Origin: Metabacillus crassostreae
GTDB taxonomy: Bacteria > Bacillota > Bacilli > Bacillales > Bacillaceae
Reading direction: 5' to 3'
Length of the DNA stretch: 64,000 bases
Assembly (NCBI RefSeq): GCF_016908395.1
Contig: NZ_JAFBDU010000009.1
Location: forward strand, 62,001 to 126,000
Below are positions 1 through 8,858 of the stretch, one piece after another. The notes under the pieces were generated by a model. That model made no database searches. It saw nothing but the letters and a program-made list of their open reading frames with translations, and was not told the DNA's origin. Both the position numbers and the translations under genes were made by a program. Position 1 is the stretch's first letter. Each line of letters starts with the position of its first letter.

Positions 1-127
1 GACTACTTATTTCTTTTATTTTAATGGAAGAGCCTATAGAGCATTTCAAAAGTTAAATTGGAAAAAAAGCTCTTAATTCTTTAATAATTTGTGGCTGTTT
101 ATTGTGGGAGTTTAAGAAGTGTTGTTT

Positions 128-172
128 ACACCTCACAAAGTTAGAGTGGATCTAATTTTGTGAGGTGTTTTT
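128..172 (+). terminator. Rho-independent terminator of a gene left of the window
   Basis: Long hairpin: ACACCTCACAAA pairs with TTTGTGAGGTGT around an inner TTAGA/TCTAA helix, followed by TTTTT on the plus strand. The T-run is on the plus strand, so it should stop a plus-strand transcript entering from before base 1. Nothing coding is visible in bases 1-127. On the minus strand the sequence after the stem (AAACAAC) is not T-rich, so it is a weaker terminator for ytqB. Confidence 0.75.
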
Positions 173-181
173 GCTATAGTA

Positions 182-754
182 TTAACATTTTTCTATTGCA
201 ACGATATAAGGAGGATTATTTTGTTTGTTTAGAAATTGATATTGAATGACATGGGCTACTTGTGGATCAATTGAAGTGACGTAATTCATCAGTTCATCTC
301 GTTCAAGTTTCCCTTCAGTATGACCATGATAGATCACGATAACAATGATACCCTCTCGCTTCATAAGCCTTAATAATTGCTCAATAGCAGCTTTTGTTGT
401 ATCTGGTAATGTAACGATTGAGGGATCTCCACCTGGTAAATATCCTAGATTGAAGATTGCTCCACCAACTTTGCCTACAAGCTGTTGTGGTATGACTGAT
501 GTAACTGTTTCATGTCCTTGTTGTACAAGAGTCACACGTTCTTCCAACTTCTCAGCTTTTAGTCGATCATTCGTGTTTATAATTGCCTGCTGTTGTATGT
601 CAAATCCATAAACATGTCCACTTTCGCCTACTAATTTCGCTAAAAAAGCGGTGTCATGACCATTTCCAACTGTTGCATCTACAACAATATCCCCTGCATT
701 TACGGAATTTTGTAAAAGCTGTTTGGCAAACGGTAATATTCTCTGAAGCTTCAT
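182..754 (-). CDS. ytqB: YtqB/MnmM-type SAM-dependent tRNA wobble-uridine methyltransferase
   Basis: A 190-residue class I methyltransferase of the rRNA_methylase/YtqB family. The SAM-binding loop VDATVGNGHDTAFLA is at residues 25-39, an acidic FD follows the second strand (51-52), and NLGYLPGGD (102-110) is the family's catalytic-side motif. B. subtilis YtqB is known as MnmM, which methylates 5-aminomethyl(-2-thio)uridine at tRNA position 34; the full-length match makes that role likely here. Its ATG overlaps the ytqA stop by four bases (ATGA), so the two are probably translationally coupled. The length equals that usual for the family. The older annotation for this family is 'rRNA methylase', which I consider superseded. 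Confidence 0.9.
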   Translation of the reverse strand: MKLQRILPFAKQLLQNSVNAGDIVVDATVGNGHDTAFLAKLVGESGHVYGFDIQQQAIINTNDRLKAEKLEERVTLVQQGHETVTSVIPQQLVGKVGGAIFNLGYLPGGDPSIVTLPDTTKAAIEQLLRLMKREGIIVIVIYHGHTEGKLERDELMNYVTSIDPQVAHVIQYQFLNKQNNPPYIVAIEKC

Positions 755-1716
755 ATTATGTTTCCCTCAGCTTCTAAATAATACTTTCCTTGGAAGCTGT
801 TACGTCTTTTTAATTCAGCATCAATTGAATTTAATACATCCCATTTATTAACACTCCACATTGGTCCAATCATTAAATCAATGGGACCATCACCTGTTAT
901 ACGATGAACAATCATTTCAGGAGGAATAATTTCTAATTGATCACATACAAGATTTACATATTCATCTTGTGATAAAAACTCTAGCTTGCCTTTTTCATAT
1001 TGTTTAACCATTGGAGTTCCTTTTAATAAATGCAATAAATGGATCTTTATTCCTTGCACATCAAGTTGTGAAACAGCTTTAGCAGTTTCCATCATCATTT
1101 GGTTATTTTCTAATGGCAATCCGTTAATAATATGAGAGCAAATTCGAATTCCATGTTTTCTTAGCTTATTCACACCTTCTATATAGCATTGATAATCATG
1201 TGCTCGGTTGATTAAAAGCGCTGTTCGTTCATGGACAGTTTGTAAGCCTAGCTCAACCCATAAATAAGTTCTTTCGTTTAACTCAGCTAAATATTCAATC
1301 ACATCATCTGGTAAACAATCTGGTCGTGTTGCTATTGATATACCTACAACACCTTCTTGATTTAATACCGATTCAAACTTTTCTCTTAAAACATCTACTG
1401 GAGCGTGTGTATTTGTATAGGCTTGAAAGTAAGCCATGTATTTACCATCTTTCCATTTATGATGCATTTTATGTTTAATTTCGTTAAATTGAGTCACTAA
1501 ATCATCTGCTCGATTACCTGCAAAATCACCAGATCCAGCTGCACTACAAAAAGTACAGCCACCATGTGCAACTGTGCCATCTCGATTAGGACAATCAAAT
1601 CCACCGTCTAGAGCCACTTTAAATACTTTATGTCCAAAATGCTGTCGTAAATGATAATTCCATGTATGGTATCGTTTATTATCAGTTGCAAAAGCAAACG
1701 GAGAAGCTTGATTCAA
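751..1716 (-). CDS. ytqA: YtqA radical SAM protein, probable partner of YtqB in tRNA U34 modification
   Basis: A radical SAM enzyme of 321 residues. The cluster-binding cysteines are C42, C54 and C57 in the segment DCPNRDGTVAHGGCTFC, the wide-spaced arrangement of the YtqA/YhcC family rather than CX3CX2C. I chose a TTG start at 1716: AAGGAGG lies eight bases upstream and the length then matches B. subtilis YtqA; the longer reading frame to 1812 adds a non-conserved N-terminus. It precedes and overlaps ytqB. Studies of Gram-positive bacteria place YtqA (also called MnmL) in the conversion of cmnm5U to nm5U, the substrate of YtqB. The family and pairing are clear; the exact reaction is taken from that literature. 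Confidence 0.88.
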   Translation of the reverse strand: MNQASPFAFATDNKRYHTWNYHLRQHFGHKVFKVALDGGFDCPNRDGTVAHGGCTFCSAAGSGDFAGNRADDLVTQFNEIKHKMHHKWKDGKYMAYFQAYTNTHAPVDVLREKFESVLNQEGVVGISIATRPDCLPDDVIEYLAELNERTYLWVELGLQTVHERTALLINRAHDYQCYIEGVNKLRKHGIRICSHIINGLPLENNQMMMETAKAVSQLDVQGIKIHLLHLLKGTPMVKQYEKGKLEFLSQDEYVNLVCDQLEIIPPEMIVHRITGDGPIDLMIGPMWSVNKWDVLNSIDAELKRRNSFQGKYYLEAEGNII

Positions 1717-1900
1717 AGCAAATCCCTCCTTTTTAGTATCGATCATGGATATTTCATCTAAATATCTTATCATGATGCCTTTTAAAAAAATAGCCATTTG
1801 GATTGTTACCATTATTTAAAACACAAGTTTTTAAGAGTACTGTTCATAATAAACTATGATGAAGCTTTCATTAACTTCATATCGTTTGGAGGAGATACAG

Positions 1901-2173
1901 ATGGCAACAAGACAATCCGTTGACGAATATTTACAAAGATGTACAGACGCCCTTGATTACGCTCGTGATCAATATAAAACAGGTATGAAGCAAGAACATT
2001 ATAATGAGACAGAATATACAAAAGCTCTTCAACAATTAGAAGATGCGGTAAATGATATTAACCACCTATCTTTAAGTGCGAATGATCAACAACAAGATCA
2101 GCTTTATCGTATGAGATTACAATTACAGCAAGTTCAAAATGAAATGATCTTAAAGGGGGATACTGAACGATGA
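1901..2173 (+). CDS. ytzC: YtzC family protein (DUF2524)
   Basis: A 90-residue, all-helical, glutamine-rich soluble protein (MATRQSVDEYLQRCTD... ). The ATG at 1901 is chosen because GGAGGAG lies just upstream and the length matches YtzC; a frame extending back to 1856 lacks a good ribosome binding site. No catalytic motif is visible. It is divergent from ytqA and followed, with a four-base ATGA overlap, by a very small gene. B. subtilis has ytzC at the same place between ytqA and ytrA. Function is unknown. Confidence 0.85.
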   Translation: MATRQSVDEYLQRCTDALDYARDQYKTGMKQEHYNETEYTKALQQLEDAVNDINHLSLSANDQQQDQLYRMRLQLQQVQNEMILKGDTER

Positions 2174-2337
2174 AAAAACGTTCCAAGCAAAATAACCCTG
2201 AGCAAAAAACGAAAAATGGAATCAATAATAACGACTTAGAGGTTGGACAAGATTATGATCCTATAAAAGAAACAAAAGCTAAAAATGCCAAAAAAGGTCA
2301 ACCAATAAAATCAAAGCAAAGAGTTGAAATGGAATAA
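2170..2337 (+). CDS. Small basic hydrophilic protein, 55 residues
   Basis: ATG at 2170 overlaps the ytzC stop (ATGA) and GGGGGATACTGAACG gives a ribosome binding site inside ytzC. The product starts MKKRSKQNNPEQKTKNG and ends KQRVEME; it is very rich in Lys, Asn and Gln with no hydrophobic core, as in many small spore-associated or disordered Bacillus proteins. A strong terminator follows the stop by three bases, which supports a real two-gene unit. I do not recognise a family with certainty. Confidence 0.6.
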   Translation: MKKRSKQNNPEQKTKNGINNNDLEVGQDYDPIKETKAKNAKKGQPIKSKQRVEME

Positions 2338-2340
2338 ATG

Positions 2341-2367
2341 AAAAAGGACCTTCTATGGTCCTTTTTT
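2341..2367 (+). terminator. Terminator of ytzC unit
   Basis: AAAAAGGACC - TTCTAT - GGTCCTTTTTT, a short perfect stem followed by a T-run. Confidence 0.85.
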
Positions 2368-2396
2368 CGTGTTAACTCTTCTACATAAAATAATTA

Positions 2397-2457
2397 TTGA
2401 CAAATAGTTACCAACATATTATCGTACTAAGTGTACTACATTATATAATACACTTAG
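2397..2457 (+). promoter_or_regulatory. ytr operon promoter with YtrA operator AGTGTA-N13-TACACT
   Basis: TTGACA at 2397-2402 and TATCGT at 2420-2425 (17-bp spacer) form a sigma-A promoter. Directly downstream is a perfect inverted repeat CTAAGTGTA (2427-2435) / TACACTTAG (2449-2457) with a 13-bp centre. Its core AGTGTA-N13-TACACT is the operator described for YtrA-type GntR repressors, so binding at the transcription start would block the operon. The match of operator and adjacent ytrA gene supports autoregulation. Confidence 0.85.
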
Positions 2458-2492
2458 TTCAATTTTAACTTGAGAGAAAGAAGGGAGAAACG

Positions 2493-2909
2493 ATGATCCA
2501 AATAGATCCGAGAAGTTCTACTCCCATTTATGAACAAATCATTCAACAAATGAAAGAGCTTTGTTTTAAAGGGTTATTAAAATCTGGTGACAAGCTACCA
2601 TCAGTCCGGGAATTATCAACAATGATTATTGCTAATCCAAATACTGTTAGTAAGGCTTACAAGGAATTAGAAAGACAAGGCATTATTGAAACATTACGAG
2701 GACGAGGGACATATGTTTCCGAAAATGCAAGAGTATCATTAGATGAAAGGAAGATGGAAGTGATAAAGGAACAATTAAAGCCTTTGATTATCGATGCATT
2801 TTATGCGGGTATTGATTTTAACCATATTCATGAATGGATTGATGAAATAAAGAAAGAAGTAGGGGGAGAATCCCATGCTCGAAATAAAGAATCTCACGAA
2901 AAAAATTGA
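2493..2909 (+). CDS. ytrA: GntR-family repressor, YtrA subfamily
   Basis: A 138-residue regulator: a winged helix-turn-helix at about residues 8-77 (LPSVRELS, NPNTVSKAYKELE and the RGRGTYV wing), followed by the short two-helix tail typical of the YtrA subfamily instead of a large effector domain. It starts an operon with two ATPases and two permeases and overlaps the next gene by 35 bp. B. subtilis YtrA represses a homologous transporter operon that is induced by some cell-wall-active antibiotics; a similar role is inferred. Start ATG has AAGGGAG upstream. Confidence 0.9.
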   Translation: MIQIDPRSSTPIYEQIIQQMKELCFKGLLKSGDKLPSVRELSTMIIANPNTVSKAYKELERQGIIETLRGRGTYVSENARVSLDERKMEVIKEQLKPLIIDAFYAGIDFNHIHEWIDEIKKEVGGESHARNKESHEKN

Positions 2910-3753
2910 CAATATTGAAGTCATAAAAGATATCAATTTAAAGCTAAAGTCTGGTGAAATTTTTGGTTTGCTAGGACGTAATGGCTCTGGAAAAACAACT
3001 TTACTACGTTGTATCCAACAAATCTTGAATGTAGACCAGGGTCAAATTTTATTTGAAGATATATCGATTTTAGATCATCCACTAATGAAACGTAATGTGG
3101 TTTATCTGCCCGTGCAGAATCCAGCATTTGATCGTTATACATATAAACAATTAGTGAGGTTGTTACGGACCATCTATCCAGATTTTGATGTGACCTATGC
3201 TAATGAATTAGTGAATCGTTATGATTTACCAGAAAATAAAAGATACAGAGAATTATCAACAGGCTTAAAAAAGCAATTATCTTTGATTTTATCATTCTCC
3301 ATCAGACCAGCTGTTATTATGCTAGATGAACCAACTGATGGAATTGATGCCGTTACAAGATATGACTTACTTCAATTAATGATTGATGAAGTGGCTAATA
3401 AAGGAACAACAATTTTAATAACATCTCATCGATTAGAAGATATTGAGCGGATTTGTAACCGGATTGCTTTTTTAGAAGACAATAAGTTATCTGAAGTGAT
3501 AGAAGTTGAAGACTTGAAGGAAGATTATGTAAAGGTACAACTTGCATATGACAATGATGTTGAATTAAAGATTAGAAAAAGAGGGATCCCAATTTTAGAA
3601 TCAACTGGTGTATTCTACACAGTAATACTAAAACGTGATGATGAAGATAGTCATGAATTTTTAAACCTTCTTGCACCAAGAATTTGGAATGAACTTTCCG
3701 TTTCGTTAGAGGAAGTATTTATTGCAAAGTTTGGAGGAAAGAGAAGATGGTAG
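2875..3753 (+). CDS. ytrB: ABC transporter ATP-binding protein, YtrB type
   Basis: A 292-residue ABC ATPase with Walker A GRNGSGKT (34-41), Walker B VIMLDEP (147-153) and switch histidine in ITSHRLED. The signature is the divergent LSTGLKKQ (127-134) rather than LSGGQ, as often seen in ATPases paired with ABC-2-type permeases. It overlaps ytrA at the 5' side and the permease gene at the 3' side, so all are translated together. It should energise the permease at 3747-4667. The substrate is not known. Confidence 0.88.
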   Translation: MLEIKNLTKKIDNIEVIKDINLKLKSGEIFGLLGRNGSGKTTLLRCIQQILNVDQGQILFEDISILDHPLMKRNVVYLPVQNPAFDRYTYKQLVRLLRTIYPDFDVTYANELVNRYDLPENKRYRELSTGLKKQLSLILSFSIRPAVIMLDEPTDGIDAVTRYDLLQLMIDEVANKGTTILITSHRLEDIERICNRIAFLEDNKLSEVIEVEDLKEDYVKVQLAYDNDVELKIRKRGIPILESTGVFYTVILKRDDEDSHEFLNLLAPRIWNELSVSLEEVFIAKFGGKRRW

Positions 3754-4667
3754 CGGTGGAATTGATGAAAGTGGAAATGAGGAGAAATTGGATTCAATTA
3801 CTGATTACTTTTTTAATTCTATCCTTTTTTACACCTTTAAATATTTGGTCTCAATATATGAATTATCATAACTATGAATTTGTTGATTTTCTATATACGG
3901 AAGTAACGTTTATTTTCATCGTCTTAATCATAGCATTAGCTCTTGTTCAAATTGGCAGTGAACGAAGCAATGGCATATTGGAGTTTACTTGTTCACTACC
4001 ATATTCAAGAGCTCAAATTTATTTGACGAAATGTTTCTTAGGTTTAAGCGTTATTTTAATAGGTTGGTTATTTTCTTTTTCTTTAACCGGGCTTATCCTG
4101 CGGTTAAATGAAATACACACTATTTATTTTATAGAATACTACTTAGATGGTTTAGGAGCTTTGTTACTATTTTATTCGATCACGATTTCGGCGGGAGCAT
4201 TTACTGGTACAGCTTTTGCTCAAGGTTTAGTTACAATTACAGTAAGCATTCTTCCACTATTATTAGTTTTGTTAACTATTATTCAGATAGATATACTTTT
4301 TAATCTCGAAATAGCTCTTGATGATAAGTTACAGAATGTGTATAGCATATCACCAGTATCTTATCTATTATTTGATTCTGCTCGTTATTCAGAGCTATAC
4401 ATGCCATTTCTTTTAGCATGTTTATTTCTTATCGCTGGTTATTTTGCTTTCATTAAACATCCGATAGAACGGACCGGAGCTTTTTTTACATGGAAATCAA
4501 TGAACAGACCTGTGCAAATTATTGTCATTTTTATAGGGGTTATAGGTTTTAGTGCGTTTGGTTATTTAACAGATGAACGAATGCTAGGTTATTTGATCGG
4601 CGGAGGAATTGGAGCATTTATCGGTTTTATTGTTAGTTATTATCTCATTTTTAAAAAGAAAAAATAG
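3747..4667 (+). CDS. ABC-2-type permease of the Ytr system (YtrC/YtrD-like)
   Basis: A 306-residue membrane protein with about eight hydrophobic segments, an N-terminal short cytoplasmic stretch (KVEMRRNW) and the QIGSERSNGILEF motif after the second segment that is usual in ABC-2 permeases. GGAGG precedes the ATG. B. subtilis has two permease genes (ytrC, ytrD) here; this genome has one, so the system is simplified or the two were replaced by one. Partner ATPase is the preceding gene. Confidence 0.8.
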   Translation: MVAVELMKVEMRRNWIQLLITFLILSFFTPLNIWSQYMNYHNYEFVDFLYTEVTFIFIVLIIALALVQIGSERSNGILEFTCSLPYSRAQIYLTKCFLGLSVILIGWLFSFSLTGLILRLNEIHTIYFIEYYLDGLGALLLFYSITISAGAFTGTAFAQGLVTITVSILPLLLVLLTIIQIDILFNLEIALDDKLQNVYSISPVSYLLFDSARYSELYMPFLLACLFLIAGYFAFIKHPIERTGAFFTWKSMNRPVQIIVIFIGVIGFSAFGYLTDERMLGYLIGGGIGAFIGFIVSYYLIFKKKK

Positions 4668-4691
4668 CTAAAGCAAATTGGAGGAGAAAAT

Positions 4692-5390
4692 ATGATCGAG
4701 GTTCATCAGTTAAGCCATTCGTTTAAGGTTGGTAAAAAAGGCAGTGAAAAAGAAATCCCTGTTTTGAAGAATATCTCCCTGAAAATTAATAAAGGAGAAA
4801 TTGCTTCAATAGTAGGAAGAAGTGGCTCAGGTAAATCAACTTTGCTAAATTTACTTTCAGGCTATATATCGCCTACATCAGGTGATATTTTGATCCATGA
4901 TACAAATGTTACAAAATTTAATGAAAAGAAATGGGCAAAATTCCGCTTGGACAATCTTGGCTTTATCTTTCAAAGTTTTCAGCTTATCTCAAGTTTAACA
5001 ACGTTTGAGAATGTTGAATTACCATTAACTTTAAAAGGGATTGATTCTGCTGAACGTAAAAAAATGGTTATGTCTTTACTAGAAGAAGTAGGCTTACATG
5101 AACATACTGAGCACTATCCAAATGAATTATCAGGAGGGCAGCAGCAACGTGTAAGTATTGCTAGAGCTCTTATTACTAAGCCGAGTATCATTTTTGCAGA
5201 TGAACCAACAGGCAGTCTAGATTCAGAAACAGAAAAGGAAATTTTAGATTTGATAAAACAATTAAATAAAGAGCAAGGAATTACGTTTTTCATCATTACA
5301 CATGATGATGAGGTAGCAAGTATTAGTAACCACAAGTTTCACTTACAAGATGGTGTCTTAGTTAAAGGGGGTGCTGTTGTTGAAGTTTAA
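4692..5390 (+). CDS. ytrE: MacB/LolD-type ABC ATPase, YtrE
   Basis: A 232-residue ATPase of the MacB/FtsE class. Walker A GRSGSGKST is at 42-50, the canonical signature LSGGQQQR at 146-153, and Walker B IIFADEP at 166-172, followed by the D-loop SLD. It is separated from the upstream permease by only 24 bp and overlaps the FtsX-like permease gene ytrF by 11 bp. YtrE and YtrF together would form a mechanotransmission-type complex that acts on the envelope rather than moving a solute through the membrane, as is known for MacB-type proteins. Confidence 0.92.
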   Translation: MIEVHQLSHSFKVGKKGSEKEIPVLKNISLKINKGEIASIVGRSGSGKSTLLNLLSGYISPTSGDILIHDTNVTKFNEKKWAKFRLDNLGFIFQSFQLISSLTTFENVELPLTLKGIDSAERKKMVMSLLEEVGLHEHTEHYPNELSGGQQQRVSIARALITKPSIIFADEPTGSLDSETEKEILDLIKQLNKEQGITFFIITHDDEVASISNHKFHLQDGVLVKGGAVVEV

Positions 5391-6732
5391 CGATCAAATT
5401 AAATTCATGTTTAGAAATATGAAAAAAAATCGACTAAGGGTATTTATGACCATATTAGCTACAACAATGGCGTGTGCTTTTTTAATTGTATTGGCATCTG
5501 TTGGATTTGGCATTCAAAAAAGTATAACGGAAGAAATTAAATCACAGCAATTGATAACGGAAGTAACTGTCTATGGTAAAGCAGAAACAAAACCAGACGA
5601 GTCAGCATTTTTAAGCAGCGAAGACTTAGGAGAACTAGCTGATGTAGAAAATGTTACAGCTGTTGTTCGTCGGAACACAATTGAAATGGAAGCAGAGGTT
5701 GCTGTTGATGATCGTACTGGAAGTACATATCCAATCTATATTACAAACATGGAAGAAGAATTAAAGGCTAATTTATCACTATCAAAGGGAGCAATTCCTA
5801 AAGAAGAAAATGAAGTTATTGTTGGTTATCATTTTGCACAAGCATTGCTTACTGAAAAGGAAAGAGAAGAATATGATAAGAAGCAAGAAGCTGCCCCTGA
5901 AGGAGAGATGATTGAAGAGCCTGTTGGTTTTGAAGTTGATTTGATTGGTAAAGAGTTAACTGTAAAAGTGACGAAATATACCGAAGAAAAGAATGAAGAA
6001 AAAAGCGAAGAAAAATCGTTTACCTTTAAAATATCGGGAATAGGCAAAGAACCTTCAAGAGATTGGGAGACAGACCAGAGTATCTATATAAATGATTCTC
6101 TTCGTGAAGAAATTTTAGGATTTACTTTTGTAAGTGAAGAAGAAACAAAGGTAGAAGAAATTCCATATAGTCAAGTATTAGTTTATGCGACAAGCTTAGA
6201 AAAAGTGGAACAAGTCACGAATGATTTAAAAGATAAAGGCTACAACGTGTATTCAATAACAGAAGAATTAGATAGTGTAAATTTATTTTTTACTGTTTTT
6301 AAGGCAGGTCTAGTGTTTGTTGGAACAATTGCTATTATCATTGCATCCATTGGAATTTTTAACACAATGACAATGGCAGTAACAGAACGAACACAGGAAA
6401 TAGGAATTATGAAAGCCTTAGGTGCTCAGCCAAGCACAATTAGAAGGATCTTCTTAATGGAAAGTGCTTATATCGGGATAATGGGAGCATTAATCGGAGT
6501 AGCCATTTCTTATGCAATAAGCTTCGCAGCTAACATGTTATTACCAATTATTTTAAGTGCTGCATTAGGCTCAGAAAATAGTTCTATCGATTTTGTTTTC
6601 TCATATATTCCATTTAGTCTAGTGGTAATTGCATCTGCTATAAGTATCGGTGTAGCTATGATTTCTGGTTTTAGACCTGCAGCTAAAGCAACAAATATTA
6701 ATGTTTTATCTGCTTTAAGAAGAGAAATGTAA
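5380..6732 (+). CDS. ytrF: FtsX/MacB-type permease, YtrF
   Basis: A 450-residue membrane protein: first transmembrane segment at about 18-40 (MTILATTMACAFLIV), a large extracellular MacB-like domain of about 250 residues with a charged Glu/Lys-rich loop (TEEKNEEKSEEKS), then three transmembrane segments with the FtsX motif (MTMAVTERTQEIGIMKALGA). I set the start at TTG 5380 (MKFNDQ...), which has AAAGGGGG eight bases upstream and resembles the start of B. subtilis YtrF; GTG 5371 and TTG 5377 are alternatives. Last gene of the operon, followed by a terminator. Confidence 0.88.
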   Translation: MKFNDQIKFMFRNMKKNRLRVFMTILATTMACAFLIVLASVGFGIQKSITEEIKSQQLITEVTVYGKAETKPDESAFLSSEDLGELADVENVTAVVRRNTIEMEAEVAVDDRTGSTYPIYITNMEEELKANLSLSKGAIPKEENEVIVGYHFAQALLTEKEREEYDKKQEAAPEGEMIEEPVGFEVDLIGKELTVKVTKYTEEKNEEKSEEKSFTFKISGIGKEPSRDWETDQSIYINDSLREEILGFTFVSEEETKVEEIPYSQVLVYATSLEKVEQVTNDLKDKGYNVYSITEELDSVNLFFTVFKAGLVFVGTIAIIIASIGIFNTMTMAVTERTQEIGIMKALGAQPSTIRRIFLMESAYIGIMGALIGVAISYAISFAANMLLPIILSAALGSENSSIDFVFSYIPFSLVVIASAISIGVAMISGFRPAAKATNINVLSALRREM

Positions 6733-6790
6733 AGGTATGTTGGTCATTGTTTAGGAAATGTTAATTGATAGAAAAACATACTTAATATGA

Positions 6791-6843
6791 AAATGACGAT
6801 CAAACCAAATCGAAAAGTAATTTGGTCTGGTCGTCATTTTTCA
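6791..6843 (+). terminator. Terminator of the ytr operon
   Basis: A 20-bp stem (AAATGACGATCAAACCAAAT with its complement, two G-T wobbles) and TTTTTC after it. Confidence 0.85.
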
Positions 6844-6923
6844 TTAGTAAAGGATTTTAATTATTATTATCGTTGCTAATGATCTCTATTTTTTAGATAA
6901 TTAAATTAAAAAGAGGAATTAAC

Positions 6924-7406
6924 ATGACAATCAAAATTAGATTTTCTAAAAAAAGCGACTTTGAGCAATTAATAGATTTAGACCATAAAGTTTGGAATAT
7001 GAAAGCAACACCTACAATTATAAAATGGAATTCTCTTAATGAATTTAGTGAGAAAAATCCTGAGGGAAGTCAGCTTGTAGCTATTTTAGAAGATAGAGTT
7101 GTTGGCTATTTAGGATTCCATCATCCAACACCATTGAAAACAAATCAGCATGTGCTGGAAATAGATATTGCTGTTGATCAACATTATCAAGGAAAAGGAA
7201 TCGGTAGAAAGCTGCTTGATGAATTAATGAAAATGGCAAAGGATAAAAACATTCACAAATTAGCACTTCGTGTTCTTTCGTCAAATGAAGGAGCAATAGA
7301 TTTTTATAAAAAATGCGGTTTTACTGAACAAGGAAGATTAGTAAAAGAGTTTCTAATTGATGGTGAATTTGTTGATGATCTGCTTTTGTATAAATTAGTA
7401 GAATAG
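6924..7406 (+). CDS. GNAT family N-acetyltransferase
   Basis: A 160-residue GNAT fold. The acetyl-CoA pyrophosphate loop QGKGIG is at 89-94 (R/Q-x-x-G-x-G/A pattern), preceded by the beta-4 strand LEIDIAV and followed by the ALRVLSSNEGAIDFYKKCGF segment of motif B, typical of protein or small-molecule acetyltransferases. AAGAGG precedes the ATG. It stands alone between two terminated units. The acceptor substrate cannot be read from sequence. Confidence 0.85.
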   Translation: MTIKIRFSKKSDFEQLIDLDHKVWNMKATPTIIKWNSLNEFSEKNPEGSQLVAILEDRVVGYLGFHHPTPLKTNQHVLEIDIAVDQHYQGKGIGRKLLDELMKMAKDKNIHKLALRVLSSNEGAIDFYKKCGFTEQGRLVKEFLIDGEFVDDLLLYKLVE

Positions 7407-7577
7407 TAAGTAAATACAGCGTTGAAAAGTCGGTAAATTCACATTATTACAACATTAAGTATCTTCATTGCAAAACAAAAGAAAAGGGGCTAATATTCTC
7501 AGAAGGATAATAAAAATGTACGGTATTAATTAAAAATCGTTATTTTTATACAATATCTTTTCTAGAGGAGGAGAAAT

Positions 7578-8777
7578 ATGCCACGTTCCCTTTGGTTGCT
7601 TATAATTGGGATGATGATTAATGTGACCGGAGCCTCTTTTTTATGGCCACTTAATACAATTTATATCCATGAACATCTCGGGAAATCGTTAACAGTAGCT
7701 GGCTTTGTGTTAATGCTTAATGCAGCGGCTAGTGTTATTGGTAACTTAGTTGGCGGTATTTTGTTTGATAAAATCGGTGGTTATAAATCAATACTATTAG
7801 GTATTATCATTACGCTTGTGTCTGTTATAACTCTTATGTTTTTTCACCAATGGCCTGTTTACATGTATCTACTTATACTCATAGGCTTTGGATCTGGGAT
7901 TGTATTTCCTGCAACATATGCACTTGCAGGTACAGTTTGGCCAGAAGGTGGTCGAAAATCATTTAATGCCATATATGTTGCTCAAAATGTCGGAGTAGCA
8001 GCTGGAGCCTCTTTAGGTGGAATTGTTGCTTCTGTATCTTTTAATTATATATTTATAGCGAATGCAGCACTGTATGCTGTCTTTTTCTTAATTGCATTCT
8101 TCGGGTATCGAAATATTGATGGAGCACAAGGTAGCCAAACTTCAATATTAGAGCAAAAAGGTGTTGTCAAAAATCGCACAAAATTCACGGCTCTTGTTAT
8201 TTTATGTATAGGGTACCTATTATGCTGGGTTGGATATGTGCAATGGCCTTCAACAATTTCTTCTCATACACAAAGTTTAAATATTCCTTTACATCAATAT
8301 AGCTTGTTATGGACAATTAATGGTGTACTAATTGTATGTGGTCAGCCACTTATTTCATTATTTGTTAAGCGTTTTGCAAAAACCATAAAAAAACAGATGG
8401 TGATCGGATTTGTCATTTTTATTGGATCTTTTATTGTCGCATCATATGCTGAACAATTTACAGGATTCTTAGTTGCAATGGTGATATTAACAATTGGTGA
8501 AATGCTTATTTGGCCTGCTGTCCCTACAATTGCAAATGATTTAGCTCCTAAAGGAAGACAAGGCTTTTATCAAGGCTTTGTGAACAGTACTGCAACTGGT
8601 GGAAGAATGATCGGACCCCTTCTTGGCGGCTTTGTTGTAGATTATTACAATATGAATCTACTTTTCTACATTATCATCGGTCTTTTAACAATTGGAATCT
8701 TCACAACCATCCTTTATGACAAAAAACTGAATGTAGCGGTAAAAGGGGATCAAACACCAAGCGAAATTGGGGTCTGA
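7578..8777 (+). CDS. yttB: Major facilitator transporter, YttB-like
   Basis: A 399-residue MFS protein with about twelve hydrophobic segments in two halves. The MFS loop 2-3 signature appears as GGILFDKIGGYKS near residue 55-67. AGAGGAGG precedes the ATG. In B. subtilis yttB lies between leuS and the bceAB/ytr genes, as here, so orthology is suggested by position; the bceRSAB genes are absent between ytr and yttB in this window. A drug-efflux-type role is a family guess only. The last codons overlap a GGGGT-CTG-ACCCC-TTTTT terminator. Confidence 0.78.
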   Translation: MPRSLWLLIIGMMINVTGASFLWPLNTIYIHEHLGKSLTVAGFVLMLNAAASVIGNLVGGILFDKIGGYKSILLGIIITLVSVITLMFFHQWPVYMYLLILIGFGSGIVFPATYALAGTVWPEGGRKSFNAIYVAQNVGVAAGASLGGIVASVSFNYIFIANAALYAVFFLIAFFGYRNIDGAQGSQTSILEQKGVVKNRTKFTALVILCIGYLLCWVGYVQWPSTISSHTQSLNIPLHQYSLLWTINGVLIVCGQPLISLFVKRFAKTIKKQMVIGFVIFIGSFIVASYAEQFTGFLVAMVILTIGEMLIWPAVPTIANDLAPKGRQGFYQGFVNSTATGGRMIGPLLGGFVVDYYNMNLLFYIIIGLLTIGIFTTILYDKKLNVAVKGDQTPSEIGV

Positions 8778-8787
8778 CCCCTTTTTG
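8769..8787 (+). terminator. Short terminator overlapping the yttB stop
   Basis: GGGGT (8769-8773), loop CTG, ACCCC (8777-8781), then TTTTT. The TGA stop lies inside the hairpin. Confidence 0.65.
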
Positions 8788-8858
8788 TTTTGTGCAGCAT
8801 ATTTGGGGGAGGCGGTGGATATGGCTTAGCGAAATTTGTCGAATGATGGATTATACAT

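Noticed and set aside
345-777. Plus-strand reading frames inside ytqB
   Set aside because: They are antisense to a clear methyltransferase, lack ribosome sites and have low-complexity composition.
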